Shown: piece after piece, positions 1-9,785 of the stretch
Position numbering within the stretch: position 1 is the stretch's first letter
Layout of the letters: each line of letters starts with the position of its first letter
Assembly: GCA_954871525.1 (NCBI GenBank)
Contig: OX940869.1
Location: 13,757,001 to 13,821,000 of the forward strand
Length of the DNA: 64,000 nt
Direction of reading: 5' to 3'
Source of the DNA: Parietaria judaica
Lineage: Eukaryota; Streptophyta; Magnoliopsida; Rosales; Urticaceae
The notes under the pieces: model-generated
What the model saw: only the letters and a program-made list of their open reading frames with translations
The model's database searches: none
What the model was told of the DNA's origin: nothing
Translations under genes and position numbers: made by a program

Positions 1-827
1 AAAAAAAAAAAACTTCCATTTAAAAAATAAATTAAATATATTCTCAAATTACATTTAATTTTCTTTTTATTCACTCTCAACCTTTTATATTTTAAAAATT
101 AGTAATTATCTCTTGGACTCTTGCCATAATATTACAATTAATTTTATAATAATGATAATTTTAATAAAATATATTTCTTTTACCAAATTTTTTTATATAC
201 TTTCTAAATTTATTTTTTCACAAAATATTTTTCACTAGAAAAAATAGCTAAAAAATATTTTCAAATCTCAAAACATAATCAAATTATTTTTATACTCTCA
301 TCATTTAATGTTTACAAACCGTAATTATCAATTTATCCTCTTGTCATGATCTCAGAATTTAATTTTGTATCTCCTCCAACTTTATTTTTACAAAAACACA
401 CCATGTATTTTCCAATATATCAAAATATTAGGGTTAGAAATAAGATATTACTTTAGTCATTTTCTTATTCAAGAGTGAAAATCAGAGAGAAACCCAATAA
501 ACTTGGGTTAGTGGATGAGTTAATTAAGCACAACCCAACACTTGTAATTTCTTAATCTTGACTTAGTAGACTAATTAAAAAACCTCATTAACTGAAACTT
601 ATAGCGCATGCATTGTCACACGTGGATACCCACCACGTTTGAAACAGTCATATAGTTACGTGAATTGTAATTAAAGGTCAAAGTAATTGCCTTATTGGTA
701 GTTTATATGCTCTTTTTAAATTTGCATTTTGATCCCTACACTTTAGTATTTGATAGTACGACACCTAAAAAAGATGACAACTTGTGCAAAATATATTATT
801 TACTTTAATAGTTTTTTTTTTTAATTA
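1..827. other. AT-rich intergenic sequence
   Basis: This stretch is strongly AT-rich with many poly-A and poly-T runs. I see no reading frame, RNA gene or clear transposon end in it. Confidence 0.6.
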
Positions 828-1260
828 TTTTTAGAACAAGATCAATTTGATTATGAACATATTGTGAAAATGTATCTTTGTCAATTATTTTTAGAACTAA
901 CATCAATAGATTATGAAAATATTGTTAAAAATATATATTTTGTCAATTATTTATAGAACATGATCAATTTGATAATGGAATATTCTTAACTTGTACAAAA
1001 TAAATTATTTACATCGATATATATTTGTCAATTATTTATAGAACAAGATCTAATTGATTATGAAAGTATTATTAAAATATACAATGTATTAAAAACAATA
1101 TATATGTTTCAATACTGACGTAGAGCGAGATATAGGAGATAGAACAAGATCAATTTGATTATGAAAAAAATTGTGAAAGAATGTATTTTCTTATAGAATA
1201 TTTATAGAATAAGATCATTTGATAATGAAAATATTACGAAAGAATCAATGAGTAAATTAT
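828..1260. repeat. Degenerate tandem array, about six copies
   Basis: A diverged motif containing AGAACAAGATCAATTTGATTATG recurs in short variants, such as ATAGAACAAGATC followed by ATTGATTATGAA, near 835, 895, 957, 1040, 1141 and 1208. Spacing is roughly 60 to 90 bases and the copies differ by substitutions and indels. It carries no coding signal. It could be an old satellite-like expansion or part of a decayed element. Confidence 0.55.
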
Positions 1261-1757
1261 TCTTGTTAATATAAAAGTCAAAATGATAAAATATATTTAA
1301 ATGATTATAGACAATTTACTAATCTTAAAGAAAAGAGGAGACATTGTCGCTATAAATTAAGTCGAGAGCGCAAAGTATCAATATGTAAATTTTAAACGGT
1401 ATTTTACAAATTATTCATAAATAAATATATTAGCTAACACCAATAATTTTTTCCTTTTAAATATAATATGAGGGTGATAACAATAATAATAGAATATAAT
1501 CTACTGCGGTCTGCGTAAAGTTAAGTAAAACAATAATTTCCATTGAAAAAAAAGAAAGTAAAACAATAGTTTCGTTTAATTAAAAAAAATTGATTATATG
1601 CTGGTTACACAAATAATAAAAAAAAATTAATTATATGCCGGTTACACATGATTTTTCTATTATTACTTCTAAGCCTAAAATAATTTTGTTATAATTTTCA
1701 TACCTTTTTATTATAATTTTGTCAAAATTGTCAGAGTTATTGCTTTTTAACCTTTCA
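1261..1757. other. AT-rich intergenic flank of the Mutator-like element
   Basis: No gene is visible here. Bases about 1703-1740 resemble the sequence just outside the far end of the neighbouring transposon (11901-11935), so the insertion site appears partly duplicated. The open frames in this stretch are short and lie partly in transposon DNA. Confidence 0.5.
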
Positions 1758-1767
1758 TACCTTTTTA

Positions 1768-2225
1768 GGGTTAATGACGGCGAAAATACCCAAACTTTAG
1801 TCAAAGAACCCCTTGTGTACCCAAAGTCGAAAACTAGTGGTAAAAGTACCCAAAGTACGTTTTGAGGCGCTGACCAGTTTTTTTTCCGTCCATCCGCTAA
1901 CGGTGCCGTCCACGTGGCCGTTAGCCTCTTTCCACATGGCACGCCACGTGGTCGTTGACTGCCACGTCATCCAAACTTTGAGTATTTATGCCGTGATAAA
2001 CTAAAGTTTGGGTATTTATGCCGTGATAAACCATTTTTTAGAATTTTTTTGGGATGCTGACCTCAATAAAATAAAGGTTAAAATATTATAACTATGGTAG
2101 GACTCGAACCCATCACCTTCCCCCTCATAAAAGGACAATATAACCACTAAACCACATTCACATCACGTTATATCTTGACAAAAATAAGAATATAAATAGA
2201 AACTTATTGATAAGTGACATACTAA
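1768..2225. repeat. Left long terminal inverted repeat of the MULE-like element
   Basis: This arm matches in reverse complement the right-hand pieces at 7764-8158 and 11840-11900, including the stretch with the CCACGTGG motifs and the tRNA-like box region. The match is close, with scattered substitutions. The 63-codon open frame on the plus strand here is an accident of the repeat. Confidence 0.75.
2100..2154 (-). promoter_or_regulatory. tRNA-like internal promoter boxes (pol III A and B box pattern), left arm
   Basis: On the minus strand, TGGTTTAGTGG at 2154-2144 resembles a tRNA A box. GGTTCGAGTCC at 2110-2100 fits the B box consensus GGTTCGANTCC exactly. They are 33 bases apart, close to the spacing in a tRNA gene. 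The sequence between does not fold into a convincing tRNA with an acceptor stem, so this is more likely a tRNA-derived remnant, perhaps of SINE origin, than a functional tRNA gene. The same pair occurs in the right arm. Confidence 0.5.
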
Positions 2226-2822
2226 TAGAAACATATGTATTTTTCGTACCAGGTTCGGGTTGACTTATTTGGAACAGGGGTGAGTTGACTTTTTCGAACC
2301 GGGGTCGAGTTGACTTTTTTTGGAACGGCTCGGGTTGAACTTAATTTTTGGACAGTTGTCAAGTTGAATTTTTCGTACCAGATTCATGTTCACTTTGTCG
2401 GTACGGTTTCGGGTTGATTTTTTCAGAACCGGGTCGAGTTAACTTTTTGAAACGGGGTCGAGTTGACTTTTTTTTGGAACGGGGCCAGTTGGACTTTTAT
2501 TATTAAGTGACATAGTAATGGAAACCCGATCCCAAAAATTCAACTCGATCCTGATAAAAAAAATTCGATTCGACCCCATATCAATGAAGTCAACTTGGCC
2601 CGGTTCCTAAAAGTTAACCCGAACCTGTACCGAAAAAGTTAACCTGTATCCGGTACAAAAAATTCCACCCGACCAAAGTCTGAAAAAATTCAACCCTGGG
2701 TCTGAAAAAGTCAACCCGGCCCGTTCCAAAAAACTCAACTTGATCCTGCTCCAAAAAGGTCAACCTAACCCTGTTCCTAATAAGTCAACCCGAACCCGAT
2801 GCGAAAAACATATGTTTCTATT
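2226..2822. repeat. Hairpin core made of short tandem repeats and their inverse
   Basis: From about 2240 to 2500 a unit like GGGTTGACTTTTTCGGAAC is repeated roughly every 30 bases. From about 2520 to 2810 the reverse complement of the same unit (GTTCCAAAAAGTCAACCC type) is repeated. The two halves pair into one long imperfect hairpin that forms the inner arms of the MULE-like element. No coding capacity is seen. Confidence 0.65.
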
Positions 2823-3068
2823 TGTTGAAGATTCAGAAATTTAATTATGAAATCAATTTAGAATATTCTGCCATTTAATTCTTGATATCTTGTAATTTAT
2901 TGTGTATTATTCTGATTATAATTATGTTTTAATTAGGATCAATGAGGCAGATTAGTTGTTGATTTATTGGCTCCAGATTAGGTATAGGTGATTGTCTTCT
3001 CTATTATATATTTTGTAATCGTTCTGTGGAATAAAAATAATACAAAAATTTTCTCATCTGTTTCCTTA
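2823..3068 (+). repeat. 5' LTR of copia element 1
   Basis: It begins TGTTGAAGATTC and is 246 bp long, the same as the 3' copy. A possible polyadenylation signal, AATAAAAATAATAC, lies near its end. The end is followed directly by the primer binding site. Confidence 0.92.
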
Positions 3069-3081
3069 TGGTAATAGAGCC
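3069..3081 (+). promoter_or_regulatory. Primer binding site of copia element 1
   Basis: TGGTAATAGAGCC directly follows the LTR and is a close variant of TGGTATCAGAGCC, which pairs with the 3' end of initiator tRNA-Met and is usual in plant copia elements. Confidence 0.85.
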
Positions 3082-3126
3082 AAACACTTGGTTCTCTTCC
3101 CTAAACAAACCCTCCTATCTTCTTCA

Positions 3127-4200
3127 ATGGAAAACCTTGAATCTGATATCTCTACTGGTAATGATACCGGTATCAACTTTGTTGGCAATGGCTCTGCGTC
3201 GAAGTCTCTCGTTCCTTTTTCCGGGAGCGATCTTTGGTCCCTTCACATCACAGCCCACAAGCTCGACGGTCAGAACTATCTTCAATGGGCGCAATCTGTC
3301 AAAATTGTTATATGCGGGAGGGGTAAGCTTGGCTATCTCACCGGCGATCTCGTCCCTCCAACCATCACCGATTCCTCGTATACTACATGGCAGAATGAAA
3401 ACTCCATTGTTCTCGCATGGCTTATCTATTCCATGGATCCAAAGATAAGTCGCTGATATCTTTGGTTTCAGACGGCCAAAGAAGTCTGGGATGCAGCTCG
3501 TCGGATGTATTCCGACCTCGGAAACGCGTCTCAAATCTTTGAGCTTCGGGCGAAGTTAAAGGAACTTAAACAAGGCTCACTTCCGGTGACTCAATATTTT
3601 TCGGAGCTCCAAGATCTCTGGCAGGAGCTCGATCTATTTCTCGATGACAATCTTACTTGTACAGAGTGCAATGTCAAAGTTCGGAAACAAGTGGAGAAGG
3701 AGCGTGTCTTTGATTTCCTTGCCGGTCTAAACAGGAACCTCGATGAAGTCCGTGGGCGTGTTGTTACTCGGGACCAGTTTCCATCTACTGAAGATGCCTT
3801 TGCTGAAGTTTGACGTGAAGAAATTCGCCGGAAGGTCATGCTAAGGGACGAGAATCCAGTTCCGCAGCAGCCCCCATCCGCCGATGTGTCTGCCCTTGCA
3901 TCCAATCGCTTTTCTGGTGGATCTGATCGGCCTCGTGGTAATCGTCCCTGGTGTGACCATTGCAAGCGTCCAGGCCACACTCGCGACAAATGTTGGGTGC
4001 TTCATGGTAAGCCACCAAACTGACAGCCCTCGACTCCGAACGCCAGAGCCCATTACGTCAAAAACAACGATAGTGCTTCCTCGTCACTTCCATTCAACCA
4101 AGCTCAGCTCGACCAGCTCTCCAAACTCTTAAATCGGCCTTCCTCCGAGCAACCTTCATGCTCCATTGCCCTCTCTAGTAAAAACTCCTTCGCTTATCAC
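3127..4200 (+). pseudogene. copia element 1 gag (broken)
   Basis: The frame begins at the ATG at 3127. It encodes a capsid-like protein including the typical 'LDGQNYLQWAQSVK' stretch (about residue 45), a UBN2-like middle region (about 3480-3810), and a CCHC zinc knuckle (WCDHCKRPGHTRDKCW) near 3950-3997. The frame is cut by TGA at 3454-3456, TGA at 3811-3813 and TGA at 4021-4023, with otherwise good continuity between pieces. Two of these look like CGA or CAG/CAA decay. It would package element RNA if intact; now it cannot be translated in full. Confidence 0.88.
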
Positions 4201-7200
4201 TTGTCAAAACAATTTGCCAGCCTCTGGATTATCGACTCTGGAGCCTCCGATGATATGACGAGCAAATCTTCGTTGTTCAATACTTATACTTCATGTCAGT
4301 CTAATGTCACTGTTAAAACTGCCGATGGCTCTCAAATTCCCATTAAAGGTTTTGGCACCATATTATTGTCTTCAAATCTTATTCTTAAAAATGTCCTCCA
4401 TGTTCCGTTATTAAAATGCAGTCTCATTTCCGTCCATATATTCACGCTCGATAATCAGTGTTTTGTTAAATTCTCCCCTTACTCATGTTTTTTTCAGGAT
4501 CGAACAACGGGGAGGACGATTGGCAGTGCTAAAATTCACAACAACCTCTACTACCTTGAGGATGCATCGTCTTTGTCTAGCTCGCAATTTACTTCATTGA
4601 ATGTGTCTTGTGTTTCCGATTCCCAAGAAATAATGTTATGGCATCAACGTTTAGGCCATCCGAGTTTCCCTTATCTAAAGCGCATGTATCCTCAATTATT
4701 TTCTAATAAAAAGTTTACTGATTTTGATTGTGAAATCTGTTAGCTCGCTAAACATACAAGCGTACCATATTCTCTTGTTCCACATGTTTCTTCGGCACTT
4801 TTCTTTCTAATTCATAGTGATATTTGGGGACCGTCAAAAATATCTACCTCCAACGGGAAACGCTGGTTCGTGACTTTCATCGATGATCATTCACGGATCA
4901 GTTGGGTCTATTTACTCCGTGACAAATATGAAACAAGTTTCGTATTCCAAACCTTTCATAAGATGGTGCGTACTCAATTCCAAACCGATATTCGTATTCT
5001 TCAGACAGATAATGGGAAAGAATATTTCAATTCCATTCTCGGTAATTTTCTTCTCAGTCATGGAATTTAACATAAGAGTTCTTGTGTCGACACACCACAA
5101 CAAAATGGTGTTTCCGAGCGAAAGAGTAGACATCTCTTAGAAGTTGCCCGTGCTCTCATGTTCACCATGCACGTACCCAAATACTTGTGGGGAGAGGCAA
5201 TTCTTACAGCCACATATCTTATCAATCGTCTCACGAGTCGAACACTAAAACTCCAAACACCTCTCCATGTTCTCAAGCAATCTCACCCTTATTTTTTTAG
5301 CTCAAATCAGCTTCCGCTAAAAACATTTGGTTGCCAAGCTTTTATCCATATCCATGATCACAACCGAAACAAACTTGATCCAAGGGCTAAAAAAACTGTT
5401 TTCCTCGGTTATTCGCCAACACAAAAAAGGTATCGTTGTTTCTGTCCCATCACTAAAAAAACATACATTTCTTGTGTTGTCTCCTTCTTTGAGTCTAAAC
5501 CATATTTTGCTCCAAATTCGCTTAAGGGGGAGACAAGAGAAAAAGCAAATTGTTCATGGGACAATCTGGATACACCAATCCTTAACATCAGCTTAGATAA
5601 TAATATTCCTGTTGTTCCTTCTACTCCTCATCCAAAAGACTCTCCTATATTACTACATCCTAACACATTCGAAACACATACTCCCATTCCTCGTGAATGG
5701 CAGGTATATTCAAGACGAAAGCAGCCTCGACCAACCCAAAAGGATGTTGTGAATTCGTCACACTGTCATGAAGCCGAACCTGTGCTCGATCCATCATCTC
5801 TGACCATGTCCGGTAACTCTACTCCCTCTCCTGATCTAGATTTACTGATAGCCATTAGGAAAGGTGTTAGATCGTGTACAAACCATCCTATTTCAAAATT
5901 CATATCTTATTCGAAATTATCTCCGTCAGACCGTGCTTTCACTTCGAGTCTATCTAGTGTTTCTATTCCTAGGTCCATCGAAGAGGCAATGCTTAATTCA
6001 GAATAGAAGAAAGCTGTCTTCGAAGAAATGAAAGCATTAGAACACAACAGGACGTGGGACATTATCGATCTACCTCTCGGGAAGAAAACAGTTGGCTGCA
6101 AGTGGTTGTTTACAGTAAAATTCCGCGCTGATGGTACAATATACAGATACAAAGCGAGGTTAGTTGCCAAAGGGTTTACCCAAACCTACGGCATTGACTA
6201 TACCGAGACTTTTGCTCCGGTTGCAAAGCTTAATACAGTCCGGATTCTTCTCTCTCTAGCAGCTAACTCAGATTGGTCAATCCATCAACTCGACATCAAA
6301 AATGTGTTTCTTAATGGAGAACTAAAAAAGGAAGTCTACATGTGTCAACCACCAGGTTTTGAAAATCAAACAAGACGTAATCAGGTCTGTAAGCTCAATA
6401 AATCTCTTTACGGACTAAAGTAATCTCCACGAGCGTGGTTTGAACGGTTTTAAAATGTAATTAAGAAGAACGGGTACTCTCAAGGACAAGCTGATCATAC
6501 AATGATCTTCAAACACTCAAAAACTGGTAAAATCACAATTCTCATTGTCTGCGTCGATGATATTATAGTTATAGGGAGTGATTACCAAGAGGCTGAAGAA
6601 GTCAAGAAGATATTGTCAAAGGAATTTCAAGTCAAAGATTTTGGCGCACCAAAATACTTTCTTGGAATGGAGTTTGCAAGGACGAGTAAAGGAATTTTTG
6701 TTTCGCAAAGAAAATATACTTTAGATCTTTTGAAGGAGACGGGAATGCTCGGATGTAAGCCGAGTAAAACACCTATTGAGCTTGGAGATAAAGAAAGATT
6801 ATTTGAAGGCGGTTTGGTCGATATTGGAAACTATCAACGCCTTGTGGGGAAGTTAATTTATCTCTCTCACACTAGGCCCGACATTGCATTTGTTGTTAGC
6901 CTCGTTAGCCAATATATGCACGAACCACACCAAGGACATCTCAATGCCGTATACAGAATCTTGAGATATCTAAAGAGCACACCGGGGAGAGGGTTATTCT
7001 TTGAAAAAAAAGGAAGATCGAAGGGTAATTGCCTTCATTGATGTAGATTGGGCTGGTTCCATTGATGATAGGAAGTCAACGTCTGGCTATTGCACATTGG
7101 TATGGGGAAATCTAGTAACATGGCGTAGTAAGAAACAGACCGTTGTGGCTAGAAGCAGTGCCGAGGCAGAATACAGAGCCATGGCTCATGGTGTATGCGA

Positions 7201-7534
7201 GCTGATTTGGATAAAAAGGGTGTTAGCAGAGTTAAAAATCACATTTGAAGAACCTATGGTTCTTTACTGTGATAAAAAATCTATAATAAGCATTGCTCAA
7301 AACCTTGTCCATCATGATAGGATCAAACATGTTGAAGTGGATCGTCATTTCATTAAGGAGAAGCTAGATGGAAAGGTCATCAAGATTGAGTATGTCCCTA
7401 CTTCTCACCAACTGGCCGATCTACTCACAAAAGGGTTGTCAGAACGCACTCTCGAATTTCTTGTCAACAACCTTGGCCTCATCAACATCTTCGCCACAAG
7501 CTTGAGGGGGAGTGTTGAAGATTCAGAAATTTAA
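4201..7534 (+). pseudogene. copia element 1 pol: protease, integrase, RT, RNase H (broken)
   Basis: Protease: the active-site motif DSGAS lies near 4234. GAG_preINT: the LWHQRLGHPS motif lies near 4640. Integrase: HSDIWGP, FIDDHSR near 4880 and LQTDNGKEY near 5010. Reverse transcriptase: from about 6030, with [11 protein letters not shown] and the CVDDIIVIGSD catalytic site near 6550. RNase H: from 7030, with SSAEAEYRA and CDKKS. Stops fall at 4741 (TAG), 5068 (TAA), 6004 (TAG), 6421 (TAA) and 6451 (TAA), and a frameshift lies near 7010-7040. The tail ends just before the 3' LTR. Order and motifs are standard for Ty1/copia; the number of breaks says it is dead. Confidence 0.9.
7499..7512 (+). 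promoter_or_regulatory. Polypurine tract of copia element 1
   Basis: AGCTTGAGGGGGAG lies directly before the 3' LTR, the place where plus-strand DNA synthesis starts in LTR retrotransposons. Confidence 0.85.
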
Positions 7535-7758
7535 TTATGAAATCAATTTAGAATATTCTGCAATTTAATTCTTGATATCTTGTAATTTATTGTGTATTAT
7601 TTTGATTGTAATTATGTTTTAATTAGGATCAATTAGGCAGATTAGTTGCTGATTTATTGGCTCCAGATTAGGTATAGGTGATTGTCTTCTCTATTATATA
7701 TTTTGTAATCGTTCTGTGGAATAAAAATAATACAAAATTTTTCTCATCTGTTTCCTTA
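7513..7758 (+). repeat. 3' LTR of copia element 1
   Basis: It is 246 bp and matches the 5' LTR except for about six substitutions. It is followed by the second copy of the CTATT target duplication. Confidence 0.92.
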
Positions 7759-7763
7759 CTATT

Positions 7764-8158
7764 ACTATGTCACTTATTAATAAGTTTCTATTTATATTTT
7801 TATTTGTGTCAAGATATAACGTGAGGTGAATATGTTTTTAGTGGTTATGTTGCTCTTATATATGGTGGGAAGTGATGGGTTCGAGTCCTACCAAAGCCAT
7901 AATAATTTAACCTTTATTTAGATGATGTCAACAACCCAATTTTTTTTTTAAAAATGGTTTATCGCGGCATAAATACCCAAATTTTGGTTTATCACGGCAT
8001 AAAATACCCAAAGTTTAGATGACGTGGCAGTCAACGACCACGTGGCGTGCCACGTGGAAAGAGGCTAACGGCCACTTGGACGACACCGCTAATGGATGGA
8101 CGGAAAAAACTGGTCAACACCCTAAAACGTACTTTGGGTACTTTTGCCACCACTTTTC
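7764..8158. repeat. Right arm of the MULE-like element, inner part
   Basis: This is the reverse complement of about 1830-2215, resuming directly after the copia 1 target duplication. It ends where copia element 2 begins. Confidence 0.75.
7833..7888 (+). promoter_or_regulatory. tRNA-like internal promoter boxes, right arm
   Basis: TGTTTTTAGTGG at 7833-7844 and GGTTCGAGTCC at 7878-7888 repeat the box pair of the left arm, again 33 bases apart. The B box is identical in both arms while neighbouring bases vary. This orientation points into the right arm. Confidence 0.5.
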
Positions 8159-8488
8159 TGTGAGAATAATCTTAACTTGGTCAGGATATTAGGATAATTA
8201 TCTTCTATTATCAGTAAAGATATAGTTAAGATATTTAGGGTTATTTAATCATCTTTAGTTAAAGATAAGATTAGATAATTTATTGGTTTCCTATTTGGTT
8301 TAGGATTAGGATTTTATTTGTGCTATTTAAAGGGCACTTGCGTTTGTATTTTAATTAACTCCAAGTATATCCTTCGAAATTTATTTATCAGAGAAAGTTT
8401 CCTCTCAATTCCTGTGTGTTCCACTTTTGCTTTCTTTTTCGTTTCTATTCGTGTTTCTTTGGCACAGATTTATTTTTTGGAACCAACA
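8159..8488 (+). repeat. 5' LTR of copia element 2
   Basis: It starts TGTGAGAATAATC and ends CCAACA. A TATA-like stretch and the repeated 'TTTGTGCTATTTAAAGGG' region lie inside. It is followed by two bases and the primer binding site. Confidence 0.88.
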
Positions 8489-8490
8489 TT

Positions 8491-8503
8491 TGGTATCAGA
8501 GCC
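8491..8503 (+). promoter_or_regulatory. Primer binding site of copia element 2
   Basis: TGGTATCAGAGCC is the standard initiator tRNA-Met primer site of plant copia elements. Confidence 0.9.
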
Positions 8504-8507
8504 AGAT

Positions 8508-9665
8508 GTCGAAGCACATGCCCTCACCGAGCAAAGCCACGGGAGGAGATATGATGGCGACGAAGATCAGAAAAGAAGGGAACGTGACGCTCAATTATCT
8601 GATACTCACGAAGAGCAACTACTCGGTGTGGGCATTGAAGATGCGGGTAAACCTGCAAGCGCAAGGATTTTGGGAGGCCGTAGAAGACGGAATAGTTGAA
8701 GTGCGCAAGGATAGGATGGCTCTCGCCGCCATCTATCAGGGAGTTCCGGAATATGTCCTTCTCATGATCGCAGAGAAGGATTCTACAAAAAGGTGTGGGC
8801 AACGCTACGAACAATGCATATGGATGCAGAGCGCGTCCGAGACGCAAAATTTCAGACCTTGAAGAGTGAATTCGAGGTTCTCCGAATGAGGGACGGCGAG
8901 TCGGTGGACGACTTTGCCATGAAATTTACATCCATTGTGACAGGTATACGCTCACTAGGCTACAAGAGTGACGAAATCAACATCGTCAAGAAGTTCTTGA
9001 GAGCCGTACCACACAGGTACATGCAGATCGTGACGTCGATCGATCAATTCGGTGATCTCAAGATCATGTCAGTCGAAGAGGTCGTCGGCCGCCTAAAAGC
9101 CCACGAGGAGAGACTTCGGGGTTACGGTGATAGAGAAGAGGAGAAGCACCTCTTATTCACGCATGAAGAATGGGTGTCGAGACAGAAGAAAATTAGAGGT
9201 ACTGATTTTTCTTCTAGTTTCCCAAGTGAAAGCAGGTACGGCGGAGACAACCGAGCACGTGGTAGAGGTCGAGGACGAGGGTGAGGTCAGGACATGCGAG
9301 TTCGCGATAGCAGCTTACCCCGTCAAGATGACACCATGACCCGAAGAGACAAGAGCACGGTGAAGTGCTACGCTTGTCAGAAGCTCGGGCACTACGCATT
9401 GGAGTGTCGCAACAAGAACCACGAGGAGGAGGCAAACTTTATGAGATTCCACGAAGACGAGTCCAGGCTGATGTTCGCCCAACAAGAGGAGAACGTGGAA
9501 GTGCAGAAATACGAGGAGACGACCCTCGTAGGAACGAGAGACGCCGAGCCCGGGGGAGAGCCACTCAGAGAGAAGATTGACCTGGAGGAGCCAGTCGACG
9601 TGAAGTCGAGCCCGGAGCTCGAGCTGATGATGCCCGAGAAGCAACCCAACTCAGAGAAGAAGTAG
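8508..9665 (+). pseudogene. copia element 2 gag (frameshifted)
   Basis: The N-terminus begins near the ATG at 8508, with LNYLILTKSNYSVWALKM (about residue 24). A frameshift near 8790 moves to a frame that covers the UBN2-like region through an arginine/glycine-rich tail (RGRGRGRG) ending near 9284. A second frameshift leads to a CCHC zinc knuckle, CYACQKLGHYALEC, near 9367-9410. The sequence then goes on through SRLMFAQQEE, a stretch that in relatives lies just before the protease, and into an acidic region ending in a TAG at 9663. The gene is decayed. Confidence 0.85.
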
Positions 9666-9785
9666 GATTGGCGCGATGAGAACGGTGAGCCCGAACAGAA
9701 CTCAGTTGAGTTCAAAGTCGAAAGAGAAGAGCAAGAAGGCGTTGCCGAGCAGGGAGAGCCAGCAACACCCAGTTCGGGTATATGA

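Larger units (their letters stand above)
2823..7758 (+). mobile_element. Ty1/copia LTR retrotransposon 1, decayed
   Basis: The element has 246-bp LTRs at both ends, a primer binding site, a polypurine tract and copia-order domains: gag, protease, integrase, reverse transcriptase, RNase H. A 5-bp target duplication, CTATT, lies at 2818-2822 and 7759-7763. It sits in the inner right arm of the MULE-like hairpin. The LTRs differ at about 6 of 246 positions (about 2.4%), so insertion is moderately recent. Every reading frame is interrupted, so it is not autonomous now. The clade is not certain. Confidence 0.93.

Noticed and set aside
2040..2225. Functional tRNA gene
   Set aside because: The A and B boxes are present, but the bases between and outside do not form a convincing acceptor stem or anticodon arm, and the segment is inside a transposon arm.
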